A DNA stretch of 41,603 bases from Bradyrhizobium sp. dw_411. GTDB lineage: Bacteria > Pseudomonadota > Alphaproteobacteria > Rhizobiales > Xanthobacteraceae. The translations under genes and the position numbers were made by a program. Every line of letters starts with the position of its first letter. The first letter of the stretch is position 1. Where the stretch lies: contig NZ_JAAVUY010000033.1 in the NCBI RefSeq assembly GCF_018449695.1, positions 1 through 41,603 of the forward strand, given 5' to 3'. Below, piece by piece: positions 34,217-41,603 of this stretch. A model generated the notes under the pieces. The model made no database searches. It was not told the DNA's origin and was given only the letters and a program-made list of their open reading frames with translations.

Positions 34217-34444
34217 GTGTTGAATAAATTCGGCCCCTCGGGCCATGGCGAAGCGCAGTTGCAATATCTCGATGGCGATTTCCGCGTGATCTCGCCGGGG
34301 ACCTATGTGCGTTGCGCGGTGACCGATGTGCGTATCCCGCTCGACGAGCTGAAATACTGGAGCGTCGATCTGCAGGAAGCCTATGCCGTCCCGACCGCGG
34401 TGCTGGAACGGCATTTTCCGGGCGCGCTGAAGACGCAAGGTTAG
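34217..34444 (+). CDS. small DUF2093 protein
   Basis: 75 residues, GTG start with GGAGA nine bases upstream. The sequence (GHGEAQLQYLDGDFRVISPG, VRCAVTDVRIPLDELKYWSV) matches DUF2093, a small alphaproteobacterial family of unknown function. No signal peptide or membrane segment, so it is probably cytoplasmic. Its TAG stop (34442-34444) overlaps the TAA stop of the convergent lpxK gene (34441-34443). Family call confident, role unknown. Confidence 0.85.
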   Translation: MLNKFGPSGHGEAQLQYLDGDFRVISPGTYVRCAVTDVRIPLDELKYWSVDLQEAYAVPTAVLERHFPGALKTQG

Positions 34445-35469
34445 TCGCGCGCGCGGAATTTTTTCTCACGCGCCTTGAATAGCTGCTCGGTCACAAACTT
34501 CCGCAACGTCACGGCGTCGTCGAATTCGAGCGTCACCGCAAACGGCAGGATCACCTGCGCCTGATCCGGTAGCCCGCCGCGACCGCGCAATCGCGCGAGA
34601 TCCTTTTCTGTGGTGACCAGCATCAGCCCATTGCGCTCGGCTTCCCTGGCCAGCGCCTCGATCTCATTTTCCGAAAAGGGATGATGATCGGCGAACACAT
34701 GCTCGCGAACGACCCCGATGCCGTTTGCGCGCAGCGTCCTGAAAAATCGCGCGGGATCGCCGATCCCGGCAAATGCCAGCACCGGCTTGCCGCGCAGCAC
34801 CGCGACTGACGCCTCATCGGCCCTGACCTGCGCCTTCAATACCGGCTTGCCCCGCGCCGCGACCAAAGCCGCGACCGCTTCCGCTGCAGATCCATCGCCG
34901 ATCACGATCAATGCATCGGTGCGATCCAGTTGCGGCGGCAGCGGTGCCCGCAACGGACCCGCGGGAAATACGCAGCCATTGCCGAGGCCGCGGCCGCCAT
35001 CGATCACGATCAATGATGCGTCCTTGGCGATCGCCGGATTCTGGAAGCCGTCATCCATCAGGATCACGCTGGCATTTTGCGAGCGCGCCAGCGCCACGCC
35101 CTCAATACGATCGCGCGCGACCACCACCGTGACCGTCCGCGCCAGCATCAAGGGCTCGTCGCCGACGTCCGCGGCGACATGCCGCTCGGGATCGACCTTG
35201 ACCGGCCCACGCAATTGCCCGCCATAGCCGCGGCTCAGCACCACCGGCGTCTCGCCGAGTTCGCGCAACAGTTTTACCAAAGCCAGAACGGTCGGGGTCT
35301 TGCCGGCGCCGCCGACATGATAATTGCCGACACACAGCACGGGTATGCCAGCATCGAAGCCTTCACGCTGCAACAGGTGGCCGGCGATCACGCCATAGAC
35401 GGCGCCGAGTGGCATCAGAAGTCGCGACATCCATGATGAGGGCCGGTACCAAAAGGCCGGCTCACGCAT
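34441..35469 (-). CDS. lpxK: tetraacyldisaccharide 4'-kinase LpxK
   Basis: 342 residues. An inner-membrane-associated P-loop kinase that phosphorylates the 4' position of the lipid A precursor to give lipid IVA. The start MREPAFWYRPSSWMSRLLMPLGAVYG provides the membrane-associated N-terminal helix. The P-loop is GGAGKTPTV, and LSRGYGG, ILMDDGFQNP and FADHHPFSENEI are family blocks. It is the last gene of a minus-strand run and starts inside the end of waaA (8-base overlap), so the two are translated together. Confidence 0.95.
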   Translation of the reverse strand: MREPAFWYRPSSWMSRLLMPLGAVYGVIAGHLLQREGFDAGIPVLCVGNYHVGGAGKTPTVLALVKLLRELGETPVVLSRGYGGQLRGPVKVDPERHVAADVGDEPLMLARTVTVVVARDRIEGVALARSQNASVILMDDGFQNPAIAKDASLIVIDGGRGLGNGCVFPAGPLRAPLPPQLDRTDALIVIGDGSAAEAVAALVAARGKPVLKAQVRADEASVAVLRGKPVLAFAGIGDPARFFRTLRANGIGVVREHVFADHHPFSENEIEALAREAERNGLMLVTTEKDLARLRGRGGLPDQAQVILPFAVTLEFDDAVTLRKFVTEQLFKAREKKFRARD

Positions 35470-36766
35470 TGGATGCCCCCATCTCGAGCCGCAATTGCAG
35501 CAGATAGGGTTCGAGCGCGGCCATCGTGCGGTCGAGCGCGCCGCCGAGTTGTTCGACCACCCGCTCGGCAGCCGAAACCGACGCCTCGCGCGCCGCCGGA
35601 TTAGCCAGCAACTGGCCGAGTTGCTTCACCAGCGCCTCTTCGGTGTCGGCCTGCCTGGCGCCGCCGGCACCATCGAGCGCCTCATAGACATCGGTGAAAT
35701 TGAAAACATGCGGCCCGTGAACGATCGACGCGCCGAGCTTGACCGCCTCGATCGGGTTTTGCCCGCCATGCGGCACCAGCGAGCCGCCCATGAACACGAT
35801 CGGCGCCAGCCGGTAGAACAACCCCAATTCGCCCATGGTGTCGGCAACATAGATATCGGTGGTCGCGGTCGGCAATTCCTCGTGCGAACGCAAGGCTACA
35901 TGCAGGCCCGTTGCCCCGATGCTGCGCGCGATCGCTTCGCCGCGATCGGGGTGCCGCGGCACGATCACGCTCAGCAGCGACGGAAAGAATCCCGACAGGG
36001 TACGATGCACGGCGAGCAGGATGTCTTCTTCGCCGGGATGGGTCGATGCCGCGACGATGACCGGGCGGCCACGCGTCACCGACATCAGCCGTTCCAGCTT
36101 GGCGGCATCGGCCGGCGGTGCGGGCACATCCAGCTTCAGATTGCCCGTGGTCACGACGTTGCGGCTACCCAATGCAGCGAAGCGCTCGGCATCGACCTGC
36201 GACTGGGCGAGACAGACCTCGAACCGGCCAAGCAGCGCCGAGATCGTGCCAGAGACCCGGCGCCAGCGCGGAAACGAGCGATGCGACATTCGGCCATTGA
36301 TCAGCACCATCGGCAGGCGCCGCGCCGCGCTCGACAGGATCAGATTGGGCCACAGATCGGATTCGATGAACAGCGCAAGGCTCGGCTGCCAATGATCGAG
36401 AAAGCGCGCGACATAGCGCGGTGAATCATAAGGCACATATTGATGGATGATATCGGCGGGAAACCGCTTGGCGACGATCGCCGCCGAGGTCACCGTCCCC
36501 GAGGTCAGGAGAATGCGAAGGTTAAAGGCGCGCAGCCTCTCGATCAGCGCGGCGGCAGCCAATACTTCGCCGACGCTCGCGCCGTGAATCCACACCAGCG
36601 GTCCATGCGGCCGGACGTCCCGGCTCACGCCACGGCGCTCGCCGACCCGCGCCGGATCCTCCTTGCCCTGTTTGAGACGCCGCTTGATCAACGCCGGCGC
36701 CAGCGGCATCGCCGCGGCGGACAGCCTGCGGTAGACGCGCAGGGTCATTGGCAATGAACTAGCCAT
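35462..36766 (-). CDS. waaA: 3-deoxy-D-manno-octulosonic acid transferase (Kdo transferase)
   Basis: 434 residues from the ATG at 36766. It transfers Kdo from CMP-Kdo to lipid IVA at the inner membrane. The N-terminal Rossmann half has WIHGASVGEVLAA with the proposed catalytic Glu; the C-terminal half has GRPVIVAASTHPGEED, VPRHPDRGEAI and MGGSLVPHGGQNPIE, all diagnostic of WaaA. The start overlaps the stop of the acyltransferase gene by 8 bases, and its own stop overlaps the lpxK start by 8 bases. Confidence 0.95.
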   Translation of the reverse strand: MASSLPMTLRVYRRLSAAAMPLAPALIKRRLKQGKEDPARVGERRGVSRDVRPHGPLVWIHGASVGEVLAAAALIERLRAFNLRILLTSGTVTSAAIVAKRFPADIIHQYVPYDSPRYVARFLDHWQPSLALFIESDLWPNLILSSAARRLPMVLINGRMSHRSFPRWRRVSGTISALLGRFEVCLAQSQVDAERFAALGSRNVVTTGNLKLDVPAPPADAAKLERLMSVTRGRPVIVAASTHPGEEDILLAVHRTLSGFFPSLLSVIVPRHPDRGEAIARSIGATGLHVALRSHEELPTATTDIYVADTMGELGLFYRLAPIVFMGGSLVPHGGQNPIEAVKLGASIVHGPHVFNFTDVYEALDGAGGARQADTEEALVKQLGQLLANPAAREASVSAAERVVEQLGGALDRTMAALEPYLLQLRLEMGASNA

Positions 36767-37475
36767 GACCCGCCTCTTCCGGACGGCCGATCTGCGCATA
36801 GGCCCGACGGGTCGCGTCGTTCAAAGTCGCTTCCAGTTGCGCGCGCAATTCTTCCATCGTCTCGGCGCCGGCGTCCGGTGGAACCATGATAATGTCGCCT
36901 CCCACCAGTGCCCCCCGTCCGAACGGCAGATTGATCGTGGTGCGGTCCCAGTTTTTCAGGCGCATGAAGCGGCTGGTCGCCATCGCGAACGGCATGATCG
37001 GCCGCCCGGACTCCCGCGCCAGCATGATGATGCCAAGGCCGGCGATGCGCGAGCGCTTCGGCACATCGGCGGTCAGCGCGACATTATAATTTTCATCGAG
37101 CGCACGCACCATTTCTTTGAATGCACCGACGCCACCTTTGCGGTGAAACGCCGCGCCATGATCGCCCGAACCGCGGATGGTGCCGATCCCGAGCCGCTCC
37201 GCCGCGAGCGCATTGAACTCGCCGTCGCGATGCCGCGAGATCAGCACCTTGGCGCGATGGGTCGGCTTAGTTTTGATGAACGGCGTCATGAAGTGCTGGC
37301 CATGCCAGAACGCGAAAATCGCCGGCATCTGCGGTTCGACGATGTCATAGACATTGGGCGGGTCGAAGCTGAACCTGTTGGTCAGCCAGACCAGCCGCAG
37401 AAACTCGGCCGCAAGGAACCCCACCGCGCGCTGCACCCAGCTGCCGCGCAGCACATTACGAAATAAATGTTTCAA
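36759..37475 (-). CDS. DUF374 lysophospholipid acyltransferase family protein
   Basis: 238 residues. The family is related to lipid acyltransferases. I see a hydrophobic N-terminal helix (FLAAEFLRLVWL), the block IFAFWHGQHFMTPF, SRHRDGEF, TIRGSGDHGAA and a later ALTADVPKRSR, which are DUF374 signatures. The likely role is acylation of lipid A or a phospholipid, inferred mostly from its place directly before waaA and lpxK, which it overlaps or follows within bases. It overlaps the DUF4170 stop by four bases (ATGA). The true acceptor is unknown. Confidence 0.87.
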   Translation of the reverse strand: MKHLFRNVLRGSWVQRAVGFLAAEFLRLVWLTNRFSFDPPNVYDIVEPQMPAIFAFWHGQHFMTPFIKTKPTHRAKVLISRHRDGEFNALAAERLGIGTIRGSGDHGAAFHRKGGVGAFKEMVRALDENYNVALTADVPKRSRIAGLGIIMLARESGRPIMPFAMATSRFMRLKNWDRTTINLPFGRGALVGGDIIMVPPDAGAETMEELRAQLEATLNDATRRAYAQIGRPEEAGHG

Positions 37476-37720
37476 CTGGCAGGCTTCGCGTCTTGACCCG
37501 GATCGAGCAGCCGGTGGAGGTGGACGATGAAATAGCGCATATGGGCGTTATCCACCGTCTGTTGCGCCTTGGCCTTCCAGGCGGCATGGGCGGTCGCATA
37601 ATTCGGAAACACGCCGACGATTTCCACCTGATTGAGATCCTTGAACGTGATGTGCTCGAGATCAATCAGTTCGCCCCCGATGACGAGGTGGAGCAACTGC
37701 TGCGGGGCACTATCTGACAT
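37472..37720 (-). CDS. small DUF4170 protein
   Basis: 82 residues without signal peptide or membrane segment. The sequence (LHLVIGGELIDLEHITFKDL, EIVGVFPNYATAHAAWKAKA, RYFIVHLHRLLDP) is the DUF4170 family, found next to cysQ and lipid A genes in alphaproteobacteria. Function unknown. It overlaps the acyltransferase start by four bases, so it is tightly coupled to the lipid A operon. Confidence 0.87.
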   Translation of the reverse strand: MSDSAPQQLLHLVIGGELIDLEHITFKDLNQVEIVGVFPNYATAHAAWKAKAQQTVDNAHMRYFIVHLHRLLDPGQDAKPAS

Positions 37721-37779
37721 GGTCTCTTTTCCTCATGCGTCGCCTGGCGAACAAGACTCCCGGCGCGCAGGGCGCGCGT

Positions 37780-38607
37780 TCAGGGCAACGGGCTTTTCCG
37801 AAAATGCTCGACAATGCCTGCATGACGATCGCGCCCCGCTGCCACCAGCACCCCGTGCGTCACTTCCCGGCGATTGTAGAGGATAGCCTCCCCGGAAAGC
37901 GCGGTCATGTTACCATTCGCTTCCTGCACGATCAAATTGGCCGCGGCAAGGTCCCAGTCGCGACTTTGGCCCCCGGCAAAAGCCGCATCCAGCCTGCCCT
38001 GCGCGACCCGGCACAGCCGCAGCGCCAGCGATCCGATTCGCGGATGCAAGGTAATTTCGTCGGCTGGCCGCCCGCTCAGCCGTTCAACCAGCGGTTTCGG
38101 ACCGGCCATCCGCGAAAAATCCAGCCCGGTGCCAGCGGTCGCGTGAACCGGCGCGTCATTGAGCAAGGCGCCCTGCCCGCGCATGGCGAAGAAAAATTCG
38201 TCGCTGGCCGGCGCGAACACCGCAGCCAGCACCGGCTGCGCATCCTCGACCAGCGCAACGCTGACGCACCAGTCTTCGCGGCCGGCCAGATAACCGCGGG
38301 TGCCGTCGATCGGATCGACAATCCAGACCAATTGCTTGCCAAGCCGCGCGTCATCGTCGGCGCTTTCCTCCGACAGCCAGCCATAATCCGGCGTAGCGGA
38401 TCGCAGCCGGCGCTCGATCAGGTCGTTGACCCTGATGTCGGCTTCGGACACCGGTGACGAGGCGCCCTTGGTCCAGCTTTTCAGTTCGGTGCGGAATAAT
38501 GACAACCCGAGCGCGCCGGCTTCGCGCACCGTATCCGTCAGCAGCGCGGCGTCGCGCGCCAAACCCTCACGCGGGAGAACTTCACGCGTCAGAATTTTGT
38601 CATGCAT
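37780..38607 (-). CDS. inositol monophosphatase/CysQ family phosphatase
   Basis: 275 residues from the ATG at 38607. A Mg- and Li-sensitive phosphatase fold: the metal site motifs are WLSEESADD, WIVDPIDGTRGYLAG and, near the C-terminus, RDWDLAAANLIVQEANG. The best specific guess is 3'(2'),5'-bisphosphate nucleotidase (CysQ), which removes the PAP by-product of sulfate assimilation; an inositol or histidinol phosphatase cannot be excluded from motifs alone. It starts 10 bases after the pmbA stop and sits in the run leading to lipid A genes. Confidence 0.85.
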   Translation of the reverse strand: MHDKILTREVLPREGLARDAALLTDTVREAGALGLSLFRTELKSWTKGASSPVSEADIRVNDLIERRLRSATPDYGWLSEESADDDARLGKQLVWIVDPIDGTRGYLAGREDWCVSVALVEDAQPVLAAVFAPASDEFFFAMRGQGALLNDAPVHATAGTGLDFSRMAGPKPLVERLSGRPADEITLHPRIGSLALRLCRVAQGRLDAAFAGGQSRDWDLAAANLIVQEANGNMTALSGEAILYNRREVTHGVLVAAGRDRHAGIVEHFRKSPLP

Positions 38608-38617
38608 CCGGCCGGAG

Positions 38618-40018
38618 CTAGCGTCCGCCAAGCGTCAATCCCTCGATGCGCAACGTCGGCGCATTGACGCCGTACCGAAACACCAGATCGTTGGCCGGCA
38701 CCATCGACTTGAAGATTTCAAAGAGATGTCCGGCGATAGTGACCTCGCTCACCGCATAGGTGAGTTCGCCGTTCTCGATCCAGAAGCCCGAGGCGCCACG
38801 GCTGTAATCGCCGGTGACGCCGTTGACGCCGGAGCCGATCAAATCAGTAACGTAGAATCCTTGCTTGATATCGGACATCAGTTCGGCCGGGGTGGGCTCG
38901 CCGGCTTCGAGATGAAGATTGTAAGAGCCCGGCGACGGTGACGAGGACACGCCGCGATGGGCGTGGCCGGTCGTGGTCAATCCCAATTCGCGCGCGGTCG
39001 CACAATCCAATAGCCACGATGTCAGCACGCCCTCATCGACCAGCGCGAGCTTCTTGACCTTGACGCCCTCGGCATCGAACGACTGCGAACGCAATCCGCG
39101 CACCCGCAGCGGATCGTCGATGATGCGGATATTCTTCGAAAATAATTGCTGCCCGAGACGATCCTTCAGGAAGCTGGTCTTGCGCGCGATCGACGCGCCA
39201 TTGATGGCGCCGACGAGATGACCGACGATCGAACCCGATACGCGGGGATCGAACACGACCGGCACCTTGCAGGTCTCGACCTTGCGCGGATTGGCGCGCG
39301 CCACCGTGCGTTCGCCCGCGGTGCGGCCGACGCTTTCGGGCGAGGCCAGATCAGAGGCATGCGGCGCCGAGGTGAAGTCATAGTCGCGCTCCATGCCGGT
39401 ACCGTCGCCCGATATCGCGGTCATCGAGATACCCTGGCTCGAACGCAGGTAAGAGCCCTGGAAACCGGTCGAGGTCACCAGCACCATGCCGCCGATGCCG
39501 GCCGAGGCCGATGCGCCGCCCGACTTGGTCACGCCCTTGACTGCGAGCCCGGCCGCTTCGGCTTCACAGGCGCGGCGTTCAAGCTCCGAGGTCGACGGCA
39601 CCACGGGGTCGAGCAGATCGAGCTCGGGGAAATCGCGCGCCAGCAATGAGGGATCGGCGAGACCGACATATTTGTCATCGGGCGCCACCCGCGCCATCGC
39701 GACGGCGCGCTCGGCAAGCCTGGCGATACCATCGCCGCTGACGTCGTTGGTCGAGACCACCGCCTGGCGTTGCCCGACTAATACGCGCAGCCCGACATCA
39801 TCACCTTCCGAACGCTCGGATTCCTCAACACGCCCGTCGCGTACTTCGACACCTTGGGAAACACCGCGCACCGCGACCGCGTCGGCGGCATCCGCACCTG
39901 CGCGCCGGGCCGCCTCGACAAGGCGTTGCGCCAGCGTGCTCAGAGCGGATTGATCGAATAAATCGGAAGTGGCGCTTTTTGCCGGAAGCGGCGATGCCGC
40001 GGATGGTGAAGAGATCAC
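38618..40018 (-). CDS. pmbA: PmbA/TldE metallopeptidase-family protein
   Basis: 466 residues. Partner subunit of the TldD/TldE peptidase, which matures microcins and degrades CcdA in E. coli. Family blocks: EVRDGRVEESERSEGDDVGLRV in segments, VVFDPRVSGSIVGHL, SFDAEGVKVKKLALVDEGVL and the late GVNGVTGDYSRGASGFWIENG. There is no HExxxH zinc motif, which marks this as the TldE/PmbA type rather than catalytic TldD. TldD is not in the window. I chose the GTG at 40018, with GAGG eight bases upstream; a TTG six bases earlier is an alternative. It is the first gene of a six-gene minus-strand run into lpxK. Confidence 0.93.
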   Translation of the reverse strand: MISSPSAASPLPAKSATSDLFDQSALSTLAQRLVEAARRAGADAADAVAVRGVSQGVEVRDGRVEESERSEGDDVGLRVLVGQRQAVVSTNDVSGDGIARLAERAVAMARVAPDDKYVGLADPSLLARDFPELDLLDPVVPSTSELERRACEAEAAGLAVKGVTKSGGASASAGIGGMVLVTSTGFQGSYLRSSQGISMTAISGDGTGMERDYDFTSAPHASDLASPESVGRTAGERTVARANPRKVETCKVPVVFDPRVSGSIVGHLVGAINGASIARKTSFLKDRLGQQLFSKNIRIIDDPLRVRGLRSQSFDAEGVKVKKLALVDEGVLTSWLLDCATARELGLTTTGHAHRGVSSSPSPGSYNLHLEAGEPTPAELMSDIKQGFYVTDLIGSGVNGVTGDYSRGASGFWIENGELTYAVSEVTIAGHLFEIFKSMVPANDLVFRYGVNAPTLRIEGLTLGGR

Positions 40019-40313
40019 GAACAAAACCTCAAGGATTCAAGCAGGATTGGAACGGGTCGCAAGCGGCGCGGCGGAAAATCTCCAGACATATGAGATGTGC
40101 CTGATTCACAGGGATTTCAAGCATTTTCAGCGGCCGAAAACCAAAGATTTTCCGGGTTGTCGCAACGACTCGTCAATCATGTAGGCCAAGGTCTTGTCAA
40201 TCATGAGGGCTGATGACGCCTGGTTAACCAGCCTTTTTAAGCTAATCCGGACGGGGCTCCGCTAAGGTCTCACCCATCGACCGGGAACATAATCCTGGCG
40301 GGGAGATAAAGCC

Positions 40314-40838
40314 GTGAGGCGTCAAACAGCAACAAGCGGGTTCAATCCCGCCGGGTCGAGCCGCGCCTTGCGGCTCGACCCTCTCTCTCTGCCCGTCAGC
40401 TTCGACGCGCATGATGCGCGCGCCGATGGCGGCGTGCGCAAAATCGAACTTCACCGCGAACGCGTCATCCTGCATCGCGCCGTCCGCGGCATGCGGATGG
40501 CGATCAACGTTCACGTCCGCGATTTTCTCGGCGTCGCCTTGCGCGGCATCGACGACGCGCAGATGCTGGTTCTGGTTCATCGCGATCCATCCTTGAGCAT
40601 TCCGCTGGGCGCAAGTTCCGACCGCGAGGAAATCGCGGCGGCCTGGCAGATGTGGAGCGAAATCTTCGCGCTTCCGCAATTGCCGGAAGACAAGCGCTGC
40701 GAGCCGGCCACACGCCGGCGGCGGCACAATGCGATCCGCGCCCGCCGTCCGAAATTCCTGGTGCGCCGTCGTGGCGGCGATCTGCTCAATCCGGCGAATA
40801 TCCATCAGGGCGAACGCGAGATCATCGCGCGGAATTGA
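40314..40838 (+). CDS. conserved hypothetical protein, DUF6101-like
   Basis: 174 residues, GTG start with GGGGAG upstream. It begins with NPAGSSRALRLDPLSLPVSF and continues with HRERVILHRAVRGMRMAINV, DFLGVALR and DPSLSIPLG, which I recognise as a Bradyrhizobiaceae-specific family (DUF6101). The last 40 residues are very basic (RRRRHNAIRARRPKFLVRRRGG). No signal peptide or membrane helix. Function unknown; a PilZ-like or nucleic-acid-binding role would only be a guess. A strong hairpin is encoded near its 5' end. The 295 bases upstream (40019-40313) hold two GTCAATCAT repeats (40172, 40196) and a 12-base palindrome CTGGTTAACCAG (40220-40231). Confidence 0.75.
   Translation: MRRQTATSGFNPAGSSRALRLDPLSLPVSFDAHDARADGGVRKIELHRERVILHRAVRGMRMAINVHVRDFLGVALRGIDDAQMLVLVHRDPSLSIPLGASSDREEIAAAWQMWSEIFALPQLPEDKRCEPATRRRRHNAIRARRPKFLVRRRGGDLLNPANIHQGEREIIARN
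40353..40381. other. 12-bp perfect hairpin inside the start of the DUF6101-like gene
   Basis: GGGTCGAGCCGC (40353-40364) and GCGGCTCGACCC (40370-40381) pair perfectly around the 5-nt loop GCCTT, about 40 bases into the coding region. A smaller GCGGG/CCCGC hairpin (40336-40351) directly precedes it and a CT repeat follows. It may affect mRNA stability or early translation. Confidence 0.6.
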
Positions 40839-40850
40839 ACTTGCAGATCC

Positions 40851-40932
40851 TGTAGGACGGGCAAAGGCGCGCTTGCGCCGTGCCCACCAGATAATGGCCG
40901 AGGTGGGCACGCTTCGCTTTGCCTACCCTACG
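40851..40932. repeat. palindromic intergenic repeat, 'GTAGGGTGGGCAAAGG' family
   Basis: Left arm 40851-40888 and right arm 40902-40932 form an imperfect hairpin: GTAGGACGGGCAAAG pairs with CTTTGCCTACCCTAC, and GTGCCCACC with GGTGGGCAC. It starts 13 bases after the DUF6101 stop. I know this type from Bradyrhizobium-like genomes, from memory. Confidence 0.82.
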
Positions 40933-40948
40933 CGCCCCGGCACCTAAT

Positions 40949-41035
40949 CCGTCATTGCGAGCGAAGCGAAGCAATCCATCGCACAGCAAGCAAGGAAGTG
41001 TGGATTGCTTCGTCGCTTCGCTCCTCGCAATGACG
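40949..41035. repeat. palindromic intergenic repeat, 'GTCATTGCGAGCGAAGC' family, copy 2
   Basis: Left arm 40949-40978 and right arm 41001-41035, the same family as 28922-29000. The arms match that copy almost base for base, while the loop is longer and unrelated in sequence. In this copy the right arm keeps GTCGCTTCGCTCC, so pairing is more complete. Confidence 0.9.
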
Positions 41036-41062
41036 ACAGACACATCTTCGCATTCCCGCGGC

Positions 41063-41603
41063 GCGTTTCGCCCGAGTTATGCCTGTAGCTCCCTCCTCTT
41101 CAGAGGGTGCAGGGAATGCCGGGCGACCGATGCGCCCGCCGCCGCATGTGCGAAGGTCGTAAGTAAGAGGCACACGCGTTAGTCAGGTCGCACCGGAAAC
41201 ACCCGGCATTCCCCGCGCGATGGTTTACGACTTATTTCGTGCTCTCCCCGGTGATCGGGCTCTTTTGCCACCGTCGCCTCGCGGTATCAGCGTGTCGGAC
41301 CCGAAGGGTCGACATCGCCTTCCGCGAGACTTGACGCCAGCGTCGAGGCGTCAGGACCACACGACTTCGCCGTCCGCGCCAAGTGCCCTCGTCAGAAGCA
41401 CCCTCCGCGTCCACCGCATCCCGCCCCGCGTCCGTGACGATCGCGAACCGCCCCTCATGTGGGACGAGACGGCCGAGAACATATCAATGATTTGCGATTT
41501 CTGAAAATCAGAATATTTTTCACGAGGGGGCTGGACAGGCGTTCAGCGCAAAGCGACGTGATTTGCCCGTCGGGTAGATTCCTCGCCCTGAACCGAGCTC
41601 CGA
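41063..41603. repeat. long structured non-coding element, probably a dispersed repeat; runs off the window
   Basis: About 540 bases without a credible gene but with ordered inverted repeats. They are CCCTC/GAGGG (41091-41107), a long-range 14-of-15-bp stem pairing 41109-41123 with 41202-41216 (core GGGAATGCCGGG/CCCGGCATTCCC), a hairpin at 41293-41314 with one bulge, a perfect 7-bp TGACGCC/GGCGTCA stem at 41332-41353, and an A/T-rich TTCTGA-AAA-TCAGAA stem at 41499-41513 followed by TATTTTT, which resembles a weak terminator. From memory, near-identical sequence recurs in many Bradyrhizobium-type spacers and is often mis-annotated as short proteins. Its nature (non-coding RNA, mobile repeat or both) is unknown. 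Confidence 0.5.

Noticed and set aside
40224..40240. TTAA-N9-TTAA upstream of the DUF6101-like gene as a CtrA site
   Set aside because: Spacing is nine bases; the nearby CTGGTTAACCAG is a better-defined palindrome but has no known regulator.
40336..40351. GCGGGTTCAATCCCGC resembling a tRNA T arm
   Set aside because: The loop is one base short of a T loop, no acceptor or anticodon arm can be fitted, and it lies inside a conserved coding region.
41220..41504. 94-residue plus-strand frame within the structured element
   Set aside because: Arg/Pro/Ser-rich, no clear ribosome-binding site and overlapping several inverted repeats; more likely mis-called non-coding sequence.

Overview
The window looks like core chromosome of a Bradyrhizobium-like alphaproteobacterium (Nitrobacteraceae/Bradyrhizobiaceae: Bradyrhizobium, Rhodopseudomonas, Nitrobacter or Afipia). 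The evidence is high GC, GTG and TTG starts, the gene order uvrC-pgsA-moaD-moaE, the order lspA-exported protein-M16-M16, and several families of palindromic intergenic repeats that I associate with this group. I see no tRNA or rRNA gene, CRISPR array, transposase, integrase or phage gene. Nearly every base from 72 to 40838 belongs to a conserved chromosomal gene or a short repeat-bearing spacer.

Layout. 72-2410: three small exported proteins and a periplasmic RNase T2. 2559-4914: rlmJ, a cold-shock protein and an outer-membrane beta-barrel, separated by repeat-rich spacers. 5218-9718: uvrC, then the tightly packed pgsA-moaD-moaE-prmB. 9858-13773: an omega-amino-acid:pyruvate aminotransferase, a membrane-anchored protein with a degenerate EAL domain, and a class IIA HAD hydrolase. 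13828-15459: a single-domain CheY-like receiver divergent from ribF. 15705-23034: ileS-lspA-DUF3035-like protein-M16-M16, one direction, with an active and an inactive M16 subunit. 23170-28906: arfB, mutL, rsmD, a pseudouridine synthase with a very long disordered N-terminus, and tadA. 29020-34444: a fluoroacetate-dehalogenase-like hydrolase, purD, xseA, a hydrolase that has lost its nucleophile, and a DUF2093 protein. 34441-40018 (minus strand): pmbA-cysQ-DUF4170-DUF374-waaA-lpxK, a compact late lipid A/Kdo operon. 40314-40838: a DUF6101-like protein. 40839-41603: 765 bases with no credible gene, made of two palindromic repeats followed by a longer structured element that runs off the window.

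How the genes work together. The main themes are translation and RNA quality (ileS, rlmJ, rsmD, pseudouridine synthase, tadA, arfB, prmB), DNA repair (uvrC, mutL, xseA), envelope building (pgsA, lspA, lpxK, waaA, acyltransferase, DUF3035-like protein, M16 pair, beta-barrel) and cofactors (ribF, moaD/moaE).

I found no convincing new multi-gene system. The points most worth following are the structured element at 41063-41603, the palindromic repeats at gene ends (two of which contain a gene's stop codon), a hydrolase that carries every fluoroacetate-dehalogenase active-site residue at the reference numbering, and several enzymes with degenerate catalytic motifs.
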